DNA from: Verrucomicrobiota bacterium
GTDB taxonomy: Bacteria; Verrucomicrobiota; Verrucomicrobiia; Opitutales; Opitutaceae
Direction of reading: 5' to 3'
Length of the DNA: 64,000 bases
Assembly (NCBI GenBank): GCA_016222805.1
Contig: JACRQG010000005.1
Location: 176,141 to 240,140 of the forward strand
Shown: in pieces, positions 35,650-44,582 of the stretch
Position numbering within the stretch: position 1 is the stretch's first letter
How the letters are laid out: each line of letters opens with the position of its first letter
Notes under the pieces: model-generated
What the model was told of the DNA's origin: nothing
The model's database searches: none
What the model saw: the letters and a program-made list of their open reading frames with translations, nothing else
Program-made: the position numbers and the translations under genes

Positions 35650-38574
35650 ATGAACCTCCCCCTGTCTTCCGCCCGCCGGCTTCGCCGCCAGGTCCGCGCC
35701 GCCGTGCTGCTCGCGCTCATCTCCACTCCCTGCTTTGCCGATGGTTCCGTCGCCGGCAGCCTGCGCCACGCCACGCACGGCACGCCCCTGCCGGGCGCCG
35801 CCGTGCGGCTGCTCCCGGGCGAACGGGAGGTCGCCACGGATCGCGAGGGTGCCTTCCACCTCTCCAACGTCCCCGCGGGGACCTACACCCTCGAGGCCAC
35901 CTATCTCGGCCTCGAACCCCACCGTGCCACGGTGCGGGTCACCGACGGACAAACCGCCCGCGTCGACGCCCGCCTCGGCGAAGGCGCGATCGTGATGGAG
36001 GCCTTCACGGTGGAGAGTCTCCGCGAGGGCCAGTCTCGCGCCATCAACCAGCAGCGGACCGCCAGCACGATCTCCAACATCATTTCCTCCGACGCCATCG
36101 GCAACCTGCCCGACCGCACGGTCGGCGAGGCGCTCGCCCGGCTGCCGGGCGTGAACGTCGTCGACGATCAATGGGCCAACATCCGCGGCACTCCGGCGGA
36201 ACACAATGCCGTCACCCTCGACGGTGATCGCTTCACCACCGCCGGCGGCAGTGTCGATGAAACCTCCGTCCAGTACGACAACCGGGCGGTCGATCTCTCC
36301 CTTATCCCCGCCGAAATGGTCGGCGGCATCGAGGTGATCAAGGCGCTCAGTCCCGACATGGATGCGGACTCCTTCGGCGGCACGATCAACCTGGTGTCCC
36401 GCAGCGCGTTTGACCTGAAGGAACGAAGCCTTAACGGCAAGTTCGAGTACATCCGCAATTCCTTCCGGCGCCAGCCCGGCCATTCCGGATCCATCACGTA
36501 TATGGACGTCCTCGACAAGGCGCGCACGCTTGGCCTGGCCGCGACGCTGACCTACCGGAAGGAGGACCGGATGATCAATGATTACGAGTTCGCCTACTAC
36601 GACGCCGGCGCGCTTCCGGTCGGAACCTCGGGCAGCGGCACCGCGGGCGCCCTCCCGGCGGTCGGAGATCAGGGCATGGAAGCCTACGACACCCGCCTGA
36701 AGTTCCAGACGCTCGAGAAGATCGGCGCCACCGTGAACCTTGACTGGAAAGCGTCGGACGCGACCGAACTCCACCTCCGCACCTTCTACCAGGATTCCGA
36801 CAACCAGGGTGGCCGCTTCCGCAACCGTGTCCGCGCCACCTCACGCTGGAACGCCACCTCCACCGCCGCGCTGCAAAGCGGGGCCCAAGTCCGGTTCCAA
36901 AACTACTTCGAGGACGGAAACCGAGACCAGCAGTCCCTCCGCCTCGGGGTCGAGGGCAAGACCCGCCTGCTTTCCGGAGGCACGCTGAAGTACGGAATCC
37001 GCTACGGCGACTCGGAGGAGACCGCGGAGCGGACCCGGTACATTTTCGACTTTCCGAGTAATACGGAACGCCGGGCCTACGGCTGGTCCATCGACCGATC
37101 CAACCCGCAGCTTCCGGTGGTCTCGATGACGCACCTCGCCACCGGCCGAAACGGGTTCCTCTACAACCTCACGGATCGCAAGCTTTCCTCCCTGCGCTTC
37201 CTCAACGGCAAGGAGACCGAGGAGGACCTCACCGGTAACCTCGACTACTCGTTCCCGCTCGCCCTGGGCCCACAAGCCGTCGACTGGAAGGTGGGCGCCA
37301 AGATCCGCGGCAAGGACCGCCGCTCCCGTCCCCGCATCCAGGACTTCAGCCCGCCCGCCAGCGCGGTGCCCACGATGGCGGACTTTCCGGTCTCGACGGA
37401 GCCGCAGGGCCTGCTGCGCGGCTCCCAGGCCACGATGGGAACCTACGTCTCCCTCCCGGCCATCGTGCAGTACTACAACGCCAACCGCGCCAGCTTCGCC
37501 GTCCTGCCCGGCTCGGAGATCCGCATCCTCGACGCCCGCACCTACGACGTGAACGAGGATGTCGCCGCCGCCTACGCGATGGGCACCACGAAGTTCGGCC
37601 GGCTCGAGGTCATCGGCGGCGCCCGCTGGGAACAGACCAAGACCGGCTACAACTGGATTTCCGATCCCCTCGGCGCGTCGCGCGGCTCGCAGCGCTACGA
37701 CAACTTCCGTCCCAGCCTGCTCGCCAACTACCGCTTCGACCGCAACGTCGTCGCGCGCTTCGCCTACACCCACACGCTCTCCCGCCCGGCCTATGGGGAC
37801 CTCATCCCGTATCGGGCGATTGACGACACCCAGGGCGAGTCCGGCAACGGCGGACTGGAACCCGGCGATTATCCAGAGACGAACAAGGTCTACCTCGGCA
37901 ACGCCAAGCTCAAGGCCCAGCGCTCGGAGAACTTCGACCTCTCGCTCGAATACTACCTGCCGCGCTCCGGCGTGGTGTCCGCCGCGGTGTTCCGGAAGAA
38001 CCTTCGCGACGTCATCTTCCGCAGCCAGTGGAAGCTTCCGACCGACCCGTCGACAATCTACTTCCAGGAGCGCAATGGCTCCTCCGGCCGCGCCACCGGC
38101 CTCGAACTGGCCTGGCAGCAGGCGCTCACCTTCCTGCCGAAGCCCCTGGACGGCTTCGGGGTCAACCTGAACGCCACGTTCATCCGCGGCTCCTCCGTGC
38201 TCGACGAACTCGTGCCCGGCACGACGGCTTCCTATCGCGCGCTCTCCGTCGGCTTCCTGCCGGAACAACCCAAGAAGGTTTTCAACGCCCAGCTCTGGTG
38301 GGAGAAGTTCGGATTCACGGCCCGCGTGGCAGTCAACTACATCGACGAATTCGTGCGCACGTCCGGCGGCCTCACTGCCTTCTCCGTGAACGACGAGGCC
38401 ACCCGCGTCGATGCCTCGCTCAGCTACCGGCTGAGCAAGCATTTCACCCTCTACCTCGAGGGACGCAACCTGACCAGCGAGGTCACGTCCTGGTATGCCA
38501 CGACCAAGAACCGGCCCGAGGACTACACCTACACCGGGGCCATCTACACCGGCGGGGTGAAGTTCCGCTTCTGA
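35650..38574 (+). CDS. TonB-dependent receptor of a uronan-type glycan locus
   Basis: A complete 974-residue outer-membrane receptor. The ATG at 35650 begins a signal peptide (RRQVRAAVLLALISTPCFAD). A carboxypeptidase-regulatory-like domain follows (residues about 33-115, GSVAGSLRHATHGTPLPGAA). The plug domain contains SDAIGNLPDRTVGEALARLP, RGTPAEHNAVTLDGDRF and EVIKALSPDMDADSFGGTIN, and the rest is a 22-stranded-type barrel ending in an aromatic-basic strand (YTGGVKFRF), as required for BAM-mediated insertion. The plug motifs are those of the TIGR01782-type receptors common in Opitutaceae and Caulobacter. A LacI regulator follows 114 bases later, and the nearby lyase and GH28 genes suggest an acidic polysaccharide ligand (inference). 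Confidence 0.93.
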   Translation: MNLPLSSARRLRRQVRAAVLLALISTPCFADGSVAGSLRHATHGTPLPGAAVRLLPGEREVATDREGAFHLSNVPAGTYTLEATYLGLEPHRATVRVTDGQTARVDARLGEGAIVMEAFTVESLREGQSRAINQQRTASTISNIISSDAIGNLPDRTVGEALARLPGVNVVDDQWANIRGTPAEHNAVTLDGDRFTTAGGSVDETSVQYDNRAVDLSLIPAEMVGGIEVIKALSPDMDADSFGGTINLVSRSAFDLKERSLNGKFEYIRNSFRRQPGHSGSITYMDVLDKARTLGLAATLTYRKEDRMINDYEFAYYDAGALPVGTSGSGTAGALPAVGDQGMEAYDTRLKFQTLEKIGATVNLDWKASDATELHLRTFYQDSDNQGGRFRNRVRATSRWNATSTAALQSGAQVRFQNYFEDGNRDQQSLRLGVEGKTRLLSGGTLKYGIRYGDSEETAERTRYIFDFPSNTERRAYGWSIDRSNPQLPVVSMTHLATGRNGFLYNLTDRKLSSLRFLNGKETEEDLTGNLDYSFPLALGPQAVDWKVGAKIRGKDRRSRPRIQDFSPPASAVPTMADFPVSTEPQGLLRGSQATMGTYVSLPAIVQYYNANRASFAVLPGSEIRILDARTYDVNEDVAAAYAMGTTKFGRLEVIGGARWEQTKTGYNWISDPLGASRGSQRYDNFRPSLLANYRFDRNVVARFAYTHTLSRPAYGDLIPYRAIDDTQGESGNGGLEPGDYPETNKVYLGNAKLKAQRSENFDLSLEYYLPRSGVVSAAVFRKNLRDVIFRSQWKLPTDPSTIYFQERNGSSGRATGLELAWQQALTFLPKPLDGFGVNLNATFIRGSSVLDELVPGTTASYRALSVGFLPEQPKKVFNAQLWWEKFGFTARVAVNYIDEFVRTSGGLTAFSVNDEATRVDASLSYRLSKHFTLYLEGRNLTSEVTSWYATTKNRPEDYTYTGAIYTGGVKFRF

Positions 38575-38637
38575 TCCCGGGCGCCCCCGGCCGGAATGCA
38601 GCCGCGCGCGGCGGGCCCGGCCGGGCGTGATCTCCCG

Positions 38638-38648
38638 GCGCAATTCCG
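38638..38648 (+). promoter_or_regulatory. Possible operator half-palindrome GCGCAATTCCG before the LacI gene
   Basis: GCGCAATTCCG lies 41 bases before the LacI-type regulator start. A near-identical, fully palindromic version (CGCAATTGCG, 40871-40880) lies in the divergent lyase/GH28 promoter region. LacI regulators often bind such CG-flanked palindromes and control their own gene. Two sites only, so tentative. Confidence 0.3.
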
Positions 38649-38688
38649 ATTGGCACCGCGGAGGCCGGAATCCACGCTCCGCGGCGTT

Positions 38689-39738
38689 GTGACGCCTGCT
38701 CCCGTCCGCCGAGTCACCCTGCGCGATGTCGCGCTGGCGGCGGGTTGCCATTACAGCACGGTCTCCCTCGCCCTGCGGGACCATCCCCGCCTGCCCGCGG
38801 AAACCCGCGAACGGGTCCGCCGCGTGGCCCGGCAGCTGGGCTACGTCGCCGATCCCCTGCTCTCGTCGCTGTCGAGCTACCGGACGGCCCGCCGTCCGCC
38901 CACGTTTCACTCGAACCTGGCGTGGATCACCAACCATCCCACCGCCGACGGCTGGCGGGAGGCCGACGTGTTCCACCACTACTACCTCGGCGCCGAGGAA
39001 CGGGCGCGGGCCCTCGGGTATTCGCTGGAGATTTTTTGGATGCGCGAGCGCGGCATGACTCCCGCCCGCGCCAGCCAGATTCTGCGCTCCCGCAACATCA
39101 CCGGCCTCCTGATCTCGCCCCAGCCGGGCCCCGGTGGCAAACTGGAGCTCGACTGGCCGTCCTTCTCCGCCGTCGCCCTCGGTTACACCCTCGCCAGCCC
39201 TGGCCTGCACCTGGTGAGCACGCACCAGTACCGCTCGATCAAGCTCGCCCTGCAGCGGCTCGCCGAGCGCGGCTACCAGCGCATCGGGCTGGTCATGCCG
39301 GACCTCAGCGACGCCCGCGTCGACCGGAACTGGCTGGCCGGCTACCTCGTCGCGCAACAAGCCCTGCCCCTGCGCCAGCGTGTGCCGCACCTTTTTCCGT
39401 CTGCATGGGACGAGAACGCCTTTGGCGCGTGGCTGCGGCGGCACCGGCCGGACGCCATCGTGACGAAGAACCTCGAAGTGCTGCCCGCGCTCCGCCGTCT
39501 CCGGCGGCGCGTGCCGGAGGATCTCGGGGTGGCCTTCCTGACCCTGCCCCAGGTCGACGGCCGCCTGTCGGGCATCGATGAGAATCCGCGCGAGGTCGGC
39601 GCCGCGGCCGCCGACTACTTGGCCGGCATGATCCACCGCAACGAACGCGGCGTCCCCGCCATGCCGCAACGCGTGCTGATCGACGGCTCCTGGATCGAAG
39701 GAAGCACGGTGCGGCCGGCGACCCGCACCCTCGCGTAG
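38689..39738 (+). CDS. LacI-family transcriptional regulator
   Basis: A 349-residue sugar-responsive repressor or activator. The start is a GTG at 38689, which puts the LacI helix-turn-helix at the N-terminus as usual (VTLRDVALAAGCHYSTVSLA, then ERVRRVARQLGYVADPLLSS). The rest is a two-lobed effector domain of the periplasmic-binding-protein fold (LAERGYQRIGLVMPDLSDAR, AWLRRHRPDAIVTKNLEVLP, AFLTLPQVDGRLSGIDENPR). The longer open frame upstream to 38596 adds a poor N-terminal extension. It follows the TonB-dependent receptor and precedes the uronan-acting genes, so it probably controls both. Candidate operators are noted at 35554, 38638, 40871 and 40899. Confidence 0.92.
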   Translation: MTPAPVRRVTLRDVALAAGCHYSTVSLALRDHPRLPAETRERVRRVARQLGYVADPLLSSLSSYRTARRPPTFHSNLAWITNHPTADGWREADVFHHYYLGAEERARALGYSLEIFWMRERGMTPARASQILRSRNITGLLISPQPGPGGKLELDWPSFSAVALGYTLASPGLHLVSTHQYRSIKLALQRLAERGYQRIGLVMPDLSDARVDRNWLAGYLVAQQALPLRQRVPHLFPSAWDENAFGAWLRRHRPDAIVTKNLEVLPALRRLRRRVPEDLGVAFLTLPQVDGRLSGIDENPREVGAAAADYLAGMIHRNERGVPAMPQRVLIDGSWIEGSTVRPATRTLA

Positions 39739-39765
39739 CCCGTTTCTGGCGTTCCCGCGTGGGAA

Positions 39766-40007
39766 GCGGGGCGGCCTCGCCCCGCGACTCCCGCCGGCGA
39801 CACGCCAGCCCGCGCGGCGGGGTCGCCGCGCCCACAGACATCGCGAATTCCTGACGTAGTGCCCAAGCCATGAAGCGGGCGCAGCCGAGCAGCGGCACGC
39901 GTCACCGAACGTCGAACTTGTCCTCCCGCGTTGTAGGCGGGGCGACCTCGCCCCGCGACTCCCGCCGGCGACACGCCAGCCCGCGCGGCGGAGTCGCCGC
40001 GCCCACA
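39766..40007. repeat. Two direct family-A-type copies, 171 bp apart
   Basis: A 71-base segment occurs at 39766-39836 and again at 39937-40007 with only a few changes. It runs GCGGGGCG(G/A)CCTCGCCCCG, a constant middle (CTCCCGCCGGCGACACGCCA), and GTCGCCGCGCCCACA. The 171-base period is close to the 169-base period at 17131. The copies lie between the convergent LacI and lyase-like genes; nothing else is seen in 39739-40029. Confidence 0.85.
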
Positions 40008-40029
40008 ACTGCCCCCGCTCCGCCCGGCC

Positions 40030-40827
40030 CTATCGCAGCTGCAGTCCTTCGCGCGTCGCCGCGAACCGAATTGCGTCGTAGTACAACGTCGCCGCCCCCA
40101 GGCCCGGCGCCGCATCGCGATAGATGCCGAACCGCGGCTGCGTGTCGATGTGCCCGAGCCCATGGCAGACGTAGCCCATGATCCCCTGGTAGCGGCCCAG
40201 TCGCTCCCCATCGATCCACACCTCCACGAAGCCACGGGCGTCGTGCGCCGGCCGGGTGTGCACCACGATCTCATGCCACCGACCCGGCACGATCGGCCGC
40301 ACGCCCAGCTCGTGCCGGGAGTGATCGCAGTCCACCGATGACGCGACCAGGGCGGCCAGTTCCCGACCCCCTCGCAGGTAGAGCGCGAACGCCGGGCTCG
40401 CCTTCTCGCAGTGCTTCACGCCGGGCGCCAGCTGTGGCGGTCGCGGGCGCACGTTTTCCTTGAACTGATGGATCAGCGTGCGCGGACCGCCGGTCGGAAA
40501 ATCCGCCGGCACCCGCAGCGCAAAGGCGTACCACACCTCCTCGCCAAGACGCACCTCCACGGGGCGCAAGGTCAGTTCGAAGCGCTCGGTGAGATTGCCC
40601 TGCCGCCCCTGCATCGCGTTGTCGCCGGGTTCCACCGTCACCTTCAGGCAACGCCCCCCGTGAAACGCCGGCACCTCCGCGGTCGTCACCGCGCGGCCCG
40701 GCTGCGGTCCGGAGGGACGCCAGCGTGCGCCGTCGACTGCGGATGCTTCAAAATCATCCCTCGCCGGTTCGCGGGCCATCGCCGGACTCGCCACGAGCAG
40801 ACAGAGCGGAAAGAGCGCCACGCGCAT
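40030..40827 (-). CDS. Secreted polysaccharide lyase-like protein (heparin lyase I / PL20 type)
   Basis: A 265-residue exported protein with the jelly-roll pattern of the heparin-lyase-I/glucuronan-lyase (PL20-like) superfamily. The ATG at 40827 gives a signal peptide (MRVALFPLCLLVASPAMARE). Characteristic strands are NLTERFELTLRPVEVRLGEE, VWYAFALRVPADFPTGGPRT, IHQFKENVRPRPP, and near the end RWHEIVVHTRPAHDARGFVE, WIDGERLGRYQGIMGY and PRFGIYRDAAPGLGAATLYY. This layout (TER..LR, E-V-W-Y, FGIYR, YYD) fits the family well. It would act in the periplasm or outside on uronic-acid-containing chains. It is divergent from the GH28 operon and shares its promoter region. The exact polymer is not determinable. 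Confidence 0.8.
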   Translation of the reverse strand: MRVALFPLCLLVASPAMAREPARDDFEASAVDGARWRPSGPQPGRAVTTAEVPAFHGGRCLKVTVEPGDNAMQGRQGNLTERFELTLRPVEVRLGEEVWYAFALRVPADFPTGGPRTLIHQFKENVRPRPPQLAPGVKHCEKASPAFALYLRGGRELAALVASSVDCDHSRHELGVRPIVPGRWHEIVVHTRPAHDARGFVEVWIDGERLGRYQGIMGYVCHGLGHIDTQPRFGIYRDAAPGLGAATLYYDAIRFAATREGLQLR

Positions 40828-40870
40828 GAAGCCAGTGGAGCGGGTCGATCCTTCCAGGACAATCCCGCAG

Positions 40871-40916
40871 CGCAATTGCGGCACCGCCCGGGCGGGATTC
40901 AACAGCTTGAGTAAGG
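40871..40916. promoter_or_regulatory. Divergent regulatory region: palindrome CGCAATTGCG and repeated operator-like motif
   Basis: The 235 bases between the lyase-like gene and the GH28 gene hold a perfect 10-base palindrome (CGCAATTGCG, 40871-40880) and TTCAACAGCTTGAGTAAG at 40899-40916. The latter matches 17 of 18 bases of the site at 35554 before the receptor gene. The location suits a LacI-type operator controlling both directions. Tentative. Confidence 0.4.
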
Positions 40917-41062
40917 CCGCCATCGCGTTCCCGCCCGCCCGGGCGCAAGACCGACTCCACCAGATTCAACCTCGCCGGCCGGAGAAGCGGCCCGCCATTG
41001 GGCGGCGGGGCCCGGAAGTCTCGCCCCCCTCGCGGATCCACAACTCCCACCGTCGGCTGACG

Positions 41063-42496
41063 ATGATCCTCCACGTCTCCCCCATGCCCTTGCCGCCACC
41101 CGCGCCTCCGCCCTTCGCTCCCCGCCTCTCGCGGCGCCGGTTCCTCGGCGTCGTCGGTGGCGGCGCCGCAGGGTTCCTCGCAACCTCCTCCGTCGCCGCC
41201 CCGCCTGCCGCCCCGTGGCCGGACCTGGCGAGCCTGCCTGAGCGCCTGCCGCCGCCCCGAATCCCGTCCCGCCAGTTGCGCCTCGATGCGCTCGGCGCGT
41301 CCGCGAACGGCACGGCGGATGCCCTCCCCGCCCTGCGGAAGGGACTCCAGGAACTGGCCCGCGCCGGCGGCGGACGGCTGATCGTGCCCCCCGGCACGTG
41401 GCGGCTCGACGGACCGATCCACCTGACCAGCGGCATCAATCTGCACCTGGATGAAGGCGCCGTGCTGCGCTTCACTCCGAATCCGCCGCTCTACCTGCCG
41501 CCCGTCCTGACCCGCTTCGAGGGCACGGAGCTCTTCAACCACTCGCCCTGCCTCTACGCCTACCAGGCCCATCACATTGCCATCACCGGCCGCGGGATCA
41601 TCGATGGCAACGGCGCCAAGGTCTGCACCGAGTGGCGCCAGCAACAGCGCCCGGACCGCGACCGGCTGCGGGCCATGGGAGCCGAAGGAGTGCCCGTCGC
41701 CCAGCGCGTCTTCGGGGCCGGCCATTTCCTGCGCTACGGCCTGATCCAGTTCTTCGGCTGCTCCCAGGTGCTGCTCGAGGACTTCACCGCCCTCAATTCG
41801 CCGTTCTGGTGCATCCACACCGTCGCGTGCTCGCAGGTGCGTGCCCGGCGCCTGCGCGTGGAGGGCGACCACCTCAACAACGACTGCTTCGATCCGGAGT
41901 CCTCGTCCGAGGTCCTGATCGAGGACTGCTTCTTCCGGAGCGGCGATGACTGCATCGCGATCAAGTCCGGCCGCGATCAGGACGGGTGGAGGCTTGGCCG
42001 GCCCTCCGAGGACATCCTGATCCGCAACTGCGAGCTTCACAGCACCGGGGCCGCGGCCATCGCCATCGGCAGCGAAATGTCGGGCGGGGTCCGGCGGGTG
42101 CGGGTGGAGAACTGCCGGATCGGGCGCGCCCGCCAGGGGTTCAACTGCAAGGGCAACCTCGACCGCGGCGGCGTGGTCGAACAGGTGCGCGTCCGCGGCC
42201 TCACGGCGGAGTCGGTGGACGAGTTTATCCAGCTTACCCTCGACTATCAGGGGCTGCGGGTCGGCGGCCATGCCCCGCGGTTTCGCGATTTCGAATTTCG
42301 CGGCCTGCACTGCCGCGAAGCCGTGACCGGGTTCTCGGCGCTGGGAGTCGCGGGCGCGGAGTTTGCCGACCTTCGCCTGGAGGACGTGACGGTGGACCGG
42401 GCCCGACAGCCGACCGTGATCCGGCATGCCCGATCGCTGCGTTTCGATCGCGTCCGGATCAACGGCACCGAGATGCGCCCCCCGCCCGCCGGCTGA
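41063..42496 (+). CDS. GH28 family glycoside hydrolase (polygalacturonase-like), Tat-exported
   Basis: A 477-residue right-handed beta-helix enzyme that hydrolyses alpha-linked galacturonides or related glycans. The ATG at 41063 precedes a twin-arginine signal (SRRRFLGVVGGGAAGFLATS). An N-terminal GH28 lead-in (LDALGASANGTADALPALRK, GGRLIVPPGTWRLDG) is followed by the catalytic cluster NNDCFDPESS and SGDDCIAIKSG, which supply the three active-site aspartates. A distal motif IGSEMSGGVRRVRVENC replaces the GHG of endo-enzymes and is typical of exo-acting GH28 proteins. The substrate-binding Lys is in GFNCKGN. It begins a four-gene run with tight spacing (4 bases to the next gene). It probably acts in the periplasm. 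Confidence 0.92.
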   Translation: MILHVSPMPLPPPAPPPFAPRLSRRRFLGVVGGGAAGFLATSSVAAPPAAPWPDLASLPERLPPPRIPSRQLRLDALGASANGTADALPALRKGLQELARAGGGRLIVPPGTWRLDGPIHLTSGINLHLDEGAVLRFTPNPPLYLPPVLTRFEGTELFNHSPCLYAYQAHHIAITGRGIIDGNGAKVCTEWRQQQRPDRDRLRAMGAEGVPVAQRVFGAGHFLRYGLIQFFGCSQVLLEDFTALNSPFWCIHTVACSQVRARRLRVEGDHLNNDCFDPESSSEVLIEDCFFRSGDDCIAIKSGRDQDGWRLGRPSEDILIRNCELHSTGAAAIAIGSEMSGGVRRVRVENCRIGRARQGFNCKGNLDRGGVVEQVRVRGLTAESVDEFIQLTLDYQGLRVGGHAPRFRDFEFRGLHCREAVTGFSALGVAGAEFADLRLEDVTVDRARQPTVIRHARSLRFDRVRINGTEMRPPPAG

Positions 42497-42500
42497 GATC

Positions 42501-43304
42501 ATGCGCCGCTCCGCACCCCTCTTCCGCACCACGGCCGGACGGCTCGCGGTGGAGGTGTATCGGGATCCCGCTCACGCCGCGTCCGCGGCGGCCACCCTCT
42601 GCCTCCGGCAGCTCCGGCGGACGATTTCGGCCCGGGGCAGCGCGCGGATCGCCTTCGGCGGTGACCCGGCCCCCGCCGCGGTGTTCGCCCACCTGATCCT
42701 ACGGGCGCGCGCCGGCCGGCCCTTGCCGTGGTCCGCCGTCCAGGTGGTGCCGCTCGAGGAGTTCGAAGGACTCGAACCCGCGGATCCCCGCAGCGCCGCC
42801 GCCCGGCTCCACGCGCAGTTTCCGCACGCGCTGCCGGCACCGCACTTCGTTCCGCTGCCCCTTCCCGATCCGCCCGGCGCCGCGATCCCGGATGAGTTCA
42901 CTCCCCTGCGTGCCGGAGAACGCCTCGACCTCGTCTGCCTCGAAGTCGGGGACCAGGGGCGGCTGGGTTTCAATCTCCCGACCGTGGCGGATTTCGCCGA
43001 CCCGGCGACGGTGAAGCGGGTTGCCCTGCCGCCCGGACTCCGCGCGGCGGGGCGGGACGATTCGCGTCACCTCCCGCTCGCCCCGGCGCCAAGCCACGGG
43101 CGCACCCTGTCCCTTCCCGTGCTGCGCTCCGCCCACCGACTGGTGGCCCTGGCCTGTGGCGCGGACCGAGCGACCCTCGTCCGCGCCGTGGTACAGAGCC
43201 CGATCACGACCGCGTGCCCGGCCACGATGCTGCGGCTCCACCCGCAAGCGTGCCTGATGCTCGATCTCTCCTCCTCCACCCTCGCGTTTCCCTCACTCGC
43301 CTGA
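42501..43304 (+). CDS. NagB-like protein (glucosamine-6-phosphate deaminase fold) lacking catalytic residues
   Basis: A 267-residue cytoplasmic protein with the NagB/6-phosphogluconolactonase fold, 4 bases after the GH28 gene. The fold is clear from VQVVPLEEFEGLEPADPRSA, GDQGRLGFNLP and the C-terminal PATMLRLHPQACLMLDLSSS, which aligns with the [20 protein letters not shown] stretch of Escherichia coli NagB. The active-site residues differ. By that alignment Asp72 is Glu86, Asp141 is Gln152, His143 is Arg154 and Glu148 is Leu159, and the phosphate-loop GGTP reads GGDP. It is therefore unlikely to be a deaminase. It may be a pseudoenzyme, a regulator or an enzyme for another phosphosugar. The ATG at 42501 is favoured over the longer frame from 42426. 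Confidence 0.78.
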   Translation: MRRSAPLFRTTAGRLAVEVYRDPAHAASAAATLCLRQLRRTISARGSARIAFGGDPAPAAVFAHLILRARAGRPLPWSAVQVVPLEEFEGLEPADPRSAAARLHAQFPHALPAPHFVPLPLPDPPGAAIPDEFTPLRAGERLDLVCLEVGDQGRLGFNLPTVADFADPATVKRVALPPGLRAAGRDDSRHLPLAPAPSHGRTLSLPVLRSAHRLVALACGADRATLVRAVVQSPITTACPATMLRLHPQACLMLDLSSSTLAFPSLA

Positions 43305-43355
43305 CTCCCGCCTTCCGGCGGCCGGCCGGCACCCACTCCCCTTTCCTTCCGCCTC

Positions 43356-44582
43356 ATGACTGCTCTCCGCTCCCTCACCTGGATCGCCCTCGGCTGCCTC
43401 GTCGCCCGCGGCGCTGACCAACCGGAACGCCTCATCCTCAACCTGACCGCGCAGCCGGCCACCAGCATCGCGATCACCTGGCGCACCTCCGGTCCGCACC
43501 CCGACGCCCGCGTCGAGATCGCCGTCGCCACCGACACAGCCGAGTTTGCTCAGCAGGCCCGCACCGTTCCCGCCCGCAGCGAGGTGTTCGCGCCGGACCG
43601 CGGGGCGCCGGTGCATCATCATTCGGCCCTCCTTGACGGCCTCACCCCGGCCACTCGTTACGCCTACCGGGTTGGGCACGCGAAGGAATGGAGCGAATGG
43701 AACCAGTTCGAGACCGCCGCCGCTGCGACCGCCCCCTTCCGGTTCGTCTGGTTTGGCGATCCCCAGGACAACATCGCGGAGCACTGTTCGCGAACGTTCC
43801 GGGAGGCCGCCCGCGCCGCCGGCGATGCCCGGCTGTGGCTGTTCTCCGGCGACCTCTGTTCGGAACCAGAGGACGGGCGCTGGGGCGAGCTGTTCCAGGC
43901 CGCCGGTTTTGTCTTCCGGCAGGTGCCGGTCCTGATGACGCCGGGCAACCACGACCTCGCCTACTTGAGGAAGGACGGCGCCATCGTGCTCGACGAGAAA
44001 GGCAAGAAGAAGCGCGGCCGGGAGGTGTCGGCGATCTGGCGCGCCCACCTGACCCTGCCCGAAAACGGTCCCCCGGGAGAGGCCGAGACCTCCTATCTGG
44101 TCGACTACCAGGGGGTGCGCTTCGTTCTGATCAACAGCAACGCCCCCCTCGAGGCCAAGGCCGCCTGGCTCGATCGCGTGCTCACGGAGAACCGCCAGCC
44201 GTGGTCGATCGTGGCGTTCCACCATCCGCTGTACTCCTCCGGCCGCACGCGGGACGACAAGGCGACCCGCGCCGCCTTCGAGCCGATATTCGACCGCCAC
44301 GCCGTGGACCTCGTCCTCACCGGGCACGACCATGCCTACGCGCGCTCCCACAAGCTGCAGGCGGGAAAGATCGTCCCGGCCGCCGCTCGGGGCACCGTCT
44401 ACGTCGTCTCCTCGAGCGGTCCCAAGACCTACGCGGCCCAGCCCCTCTACCATCACCTGATGGCGAAGACCGGCGAGGGACTGATGCTCTTCCATCCCAT
44501 CACCGTCGACGGGCGCACCCTGCGCTTCGAGGCCCGCACCGCCGCCGGCAACCTCCATGATGCCTTCACGCTCACCAAGTAG
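43356..44582 (+). CDS. Secreted metallophosphoesterase with N-terminal fibronectin-like domain
   Basis: A 408-residue calcineurin-like phosphoesterase of the purple-acid-phosphatase type. The signal peptide is MTALRSLTWIALGCLVARGA. A fibronectin-III-like domain (residues about 24-125, NLTAQPATSIAITWRTSGPH) precedes the metal site: FVWFGDPQDN, LWLFSGDLCSEPEDG, MTPGNHDLAY, IVAFHHPLYSSG and VLTGHDHAYARSH carry the full set of ligands (GD, GDxx, GNHD, H, GHxH). It should act in the periplasm on phosphate esters. It is the third gene of the GH28 operon (51 bases after the NagB-like gene) and its end overlaps the next gene by 26 bases. The substrate is unknown. Confidence 0.92.
   Translation: MTALRSLTWIALGCLVARGADQPERLILNLTAQPATSIAITWRTSGPHPDARVEIAVATDTAEFAQQARTVPARSEVFAPDRGAPVHHHSALLDGLTPATRYAYRVGHAKEWSEWNQFETAAAATAPFRFVWFGDPQDNIAEHCSRTFREAARAAGDARLWLFSGDLCSEPEDGRWGELFQAAGFVFRQVPVLMTPGNHDLAYLRKDGAIVLDEKGKKKRGREVSAIWRAHLTLPENGPPGEAETSYLVDYQGVRFVLINSNAPLEAKAAWLDRVLTENRQPWSIVAFHHPLYSSGRTRDDKATRAAFEPIFDRHAVDLVLTGHDHAYARSHKLQAGKIVPAAARGTVYVVSSSGPKTYAAQPLYHHLMAKTGEGLMLFHPITVDGRTLRFEARTAAGNLHDAFTLTK

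Noticed and set aside
36841-40008. 1055-residue minus-strand open frame
   Set aside because: Antisense to receptor and LacI genes, and its N-terminus is translated from the 39766-40007 repeat.
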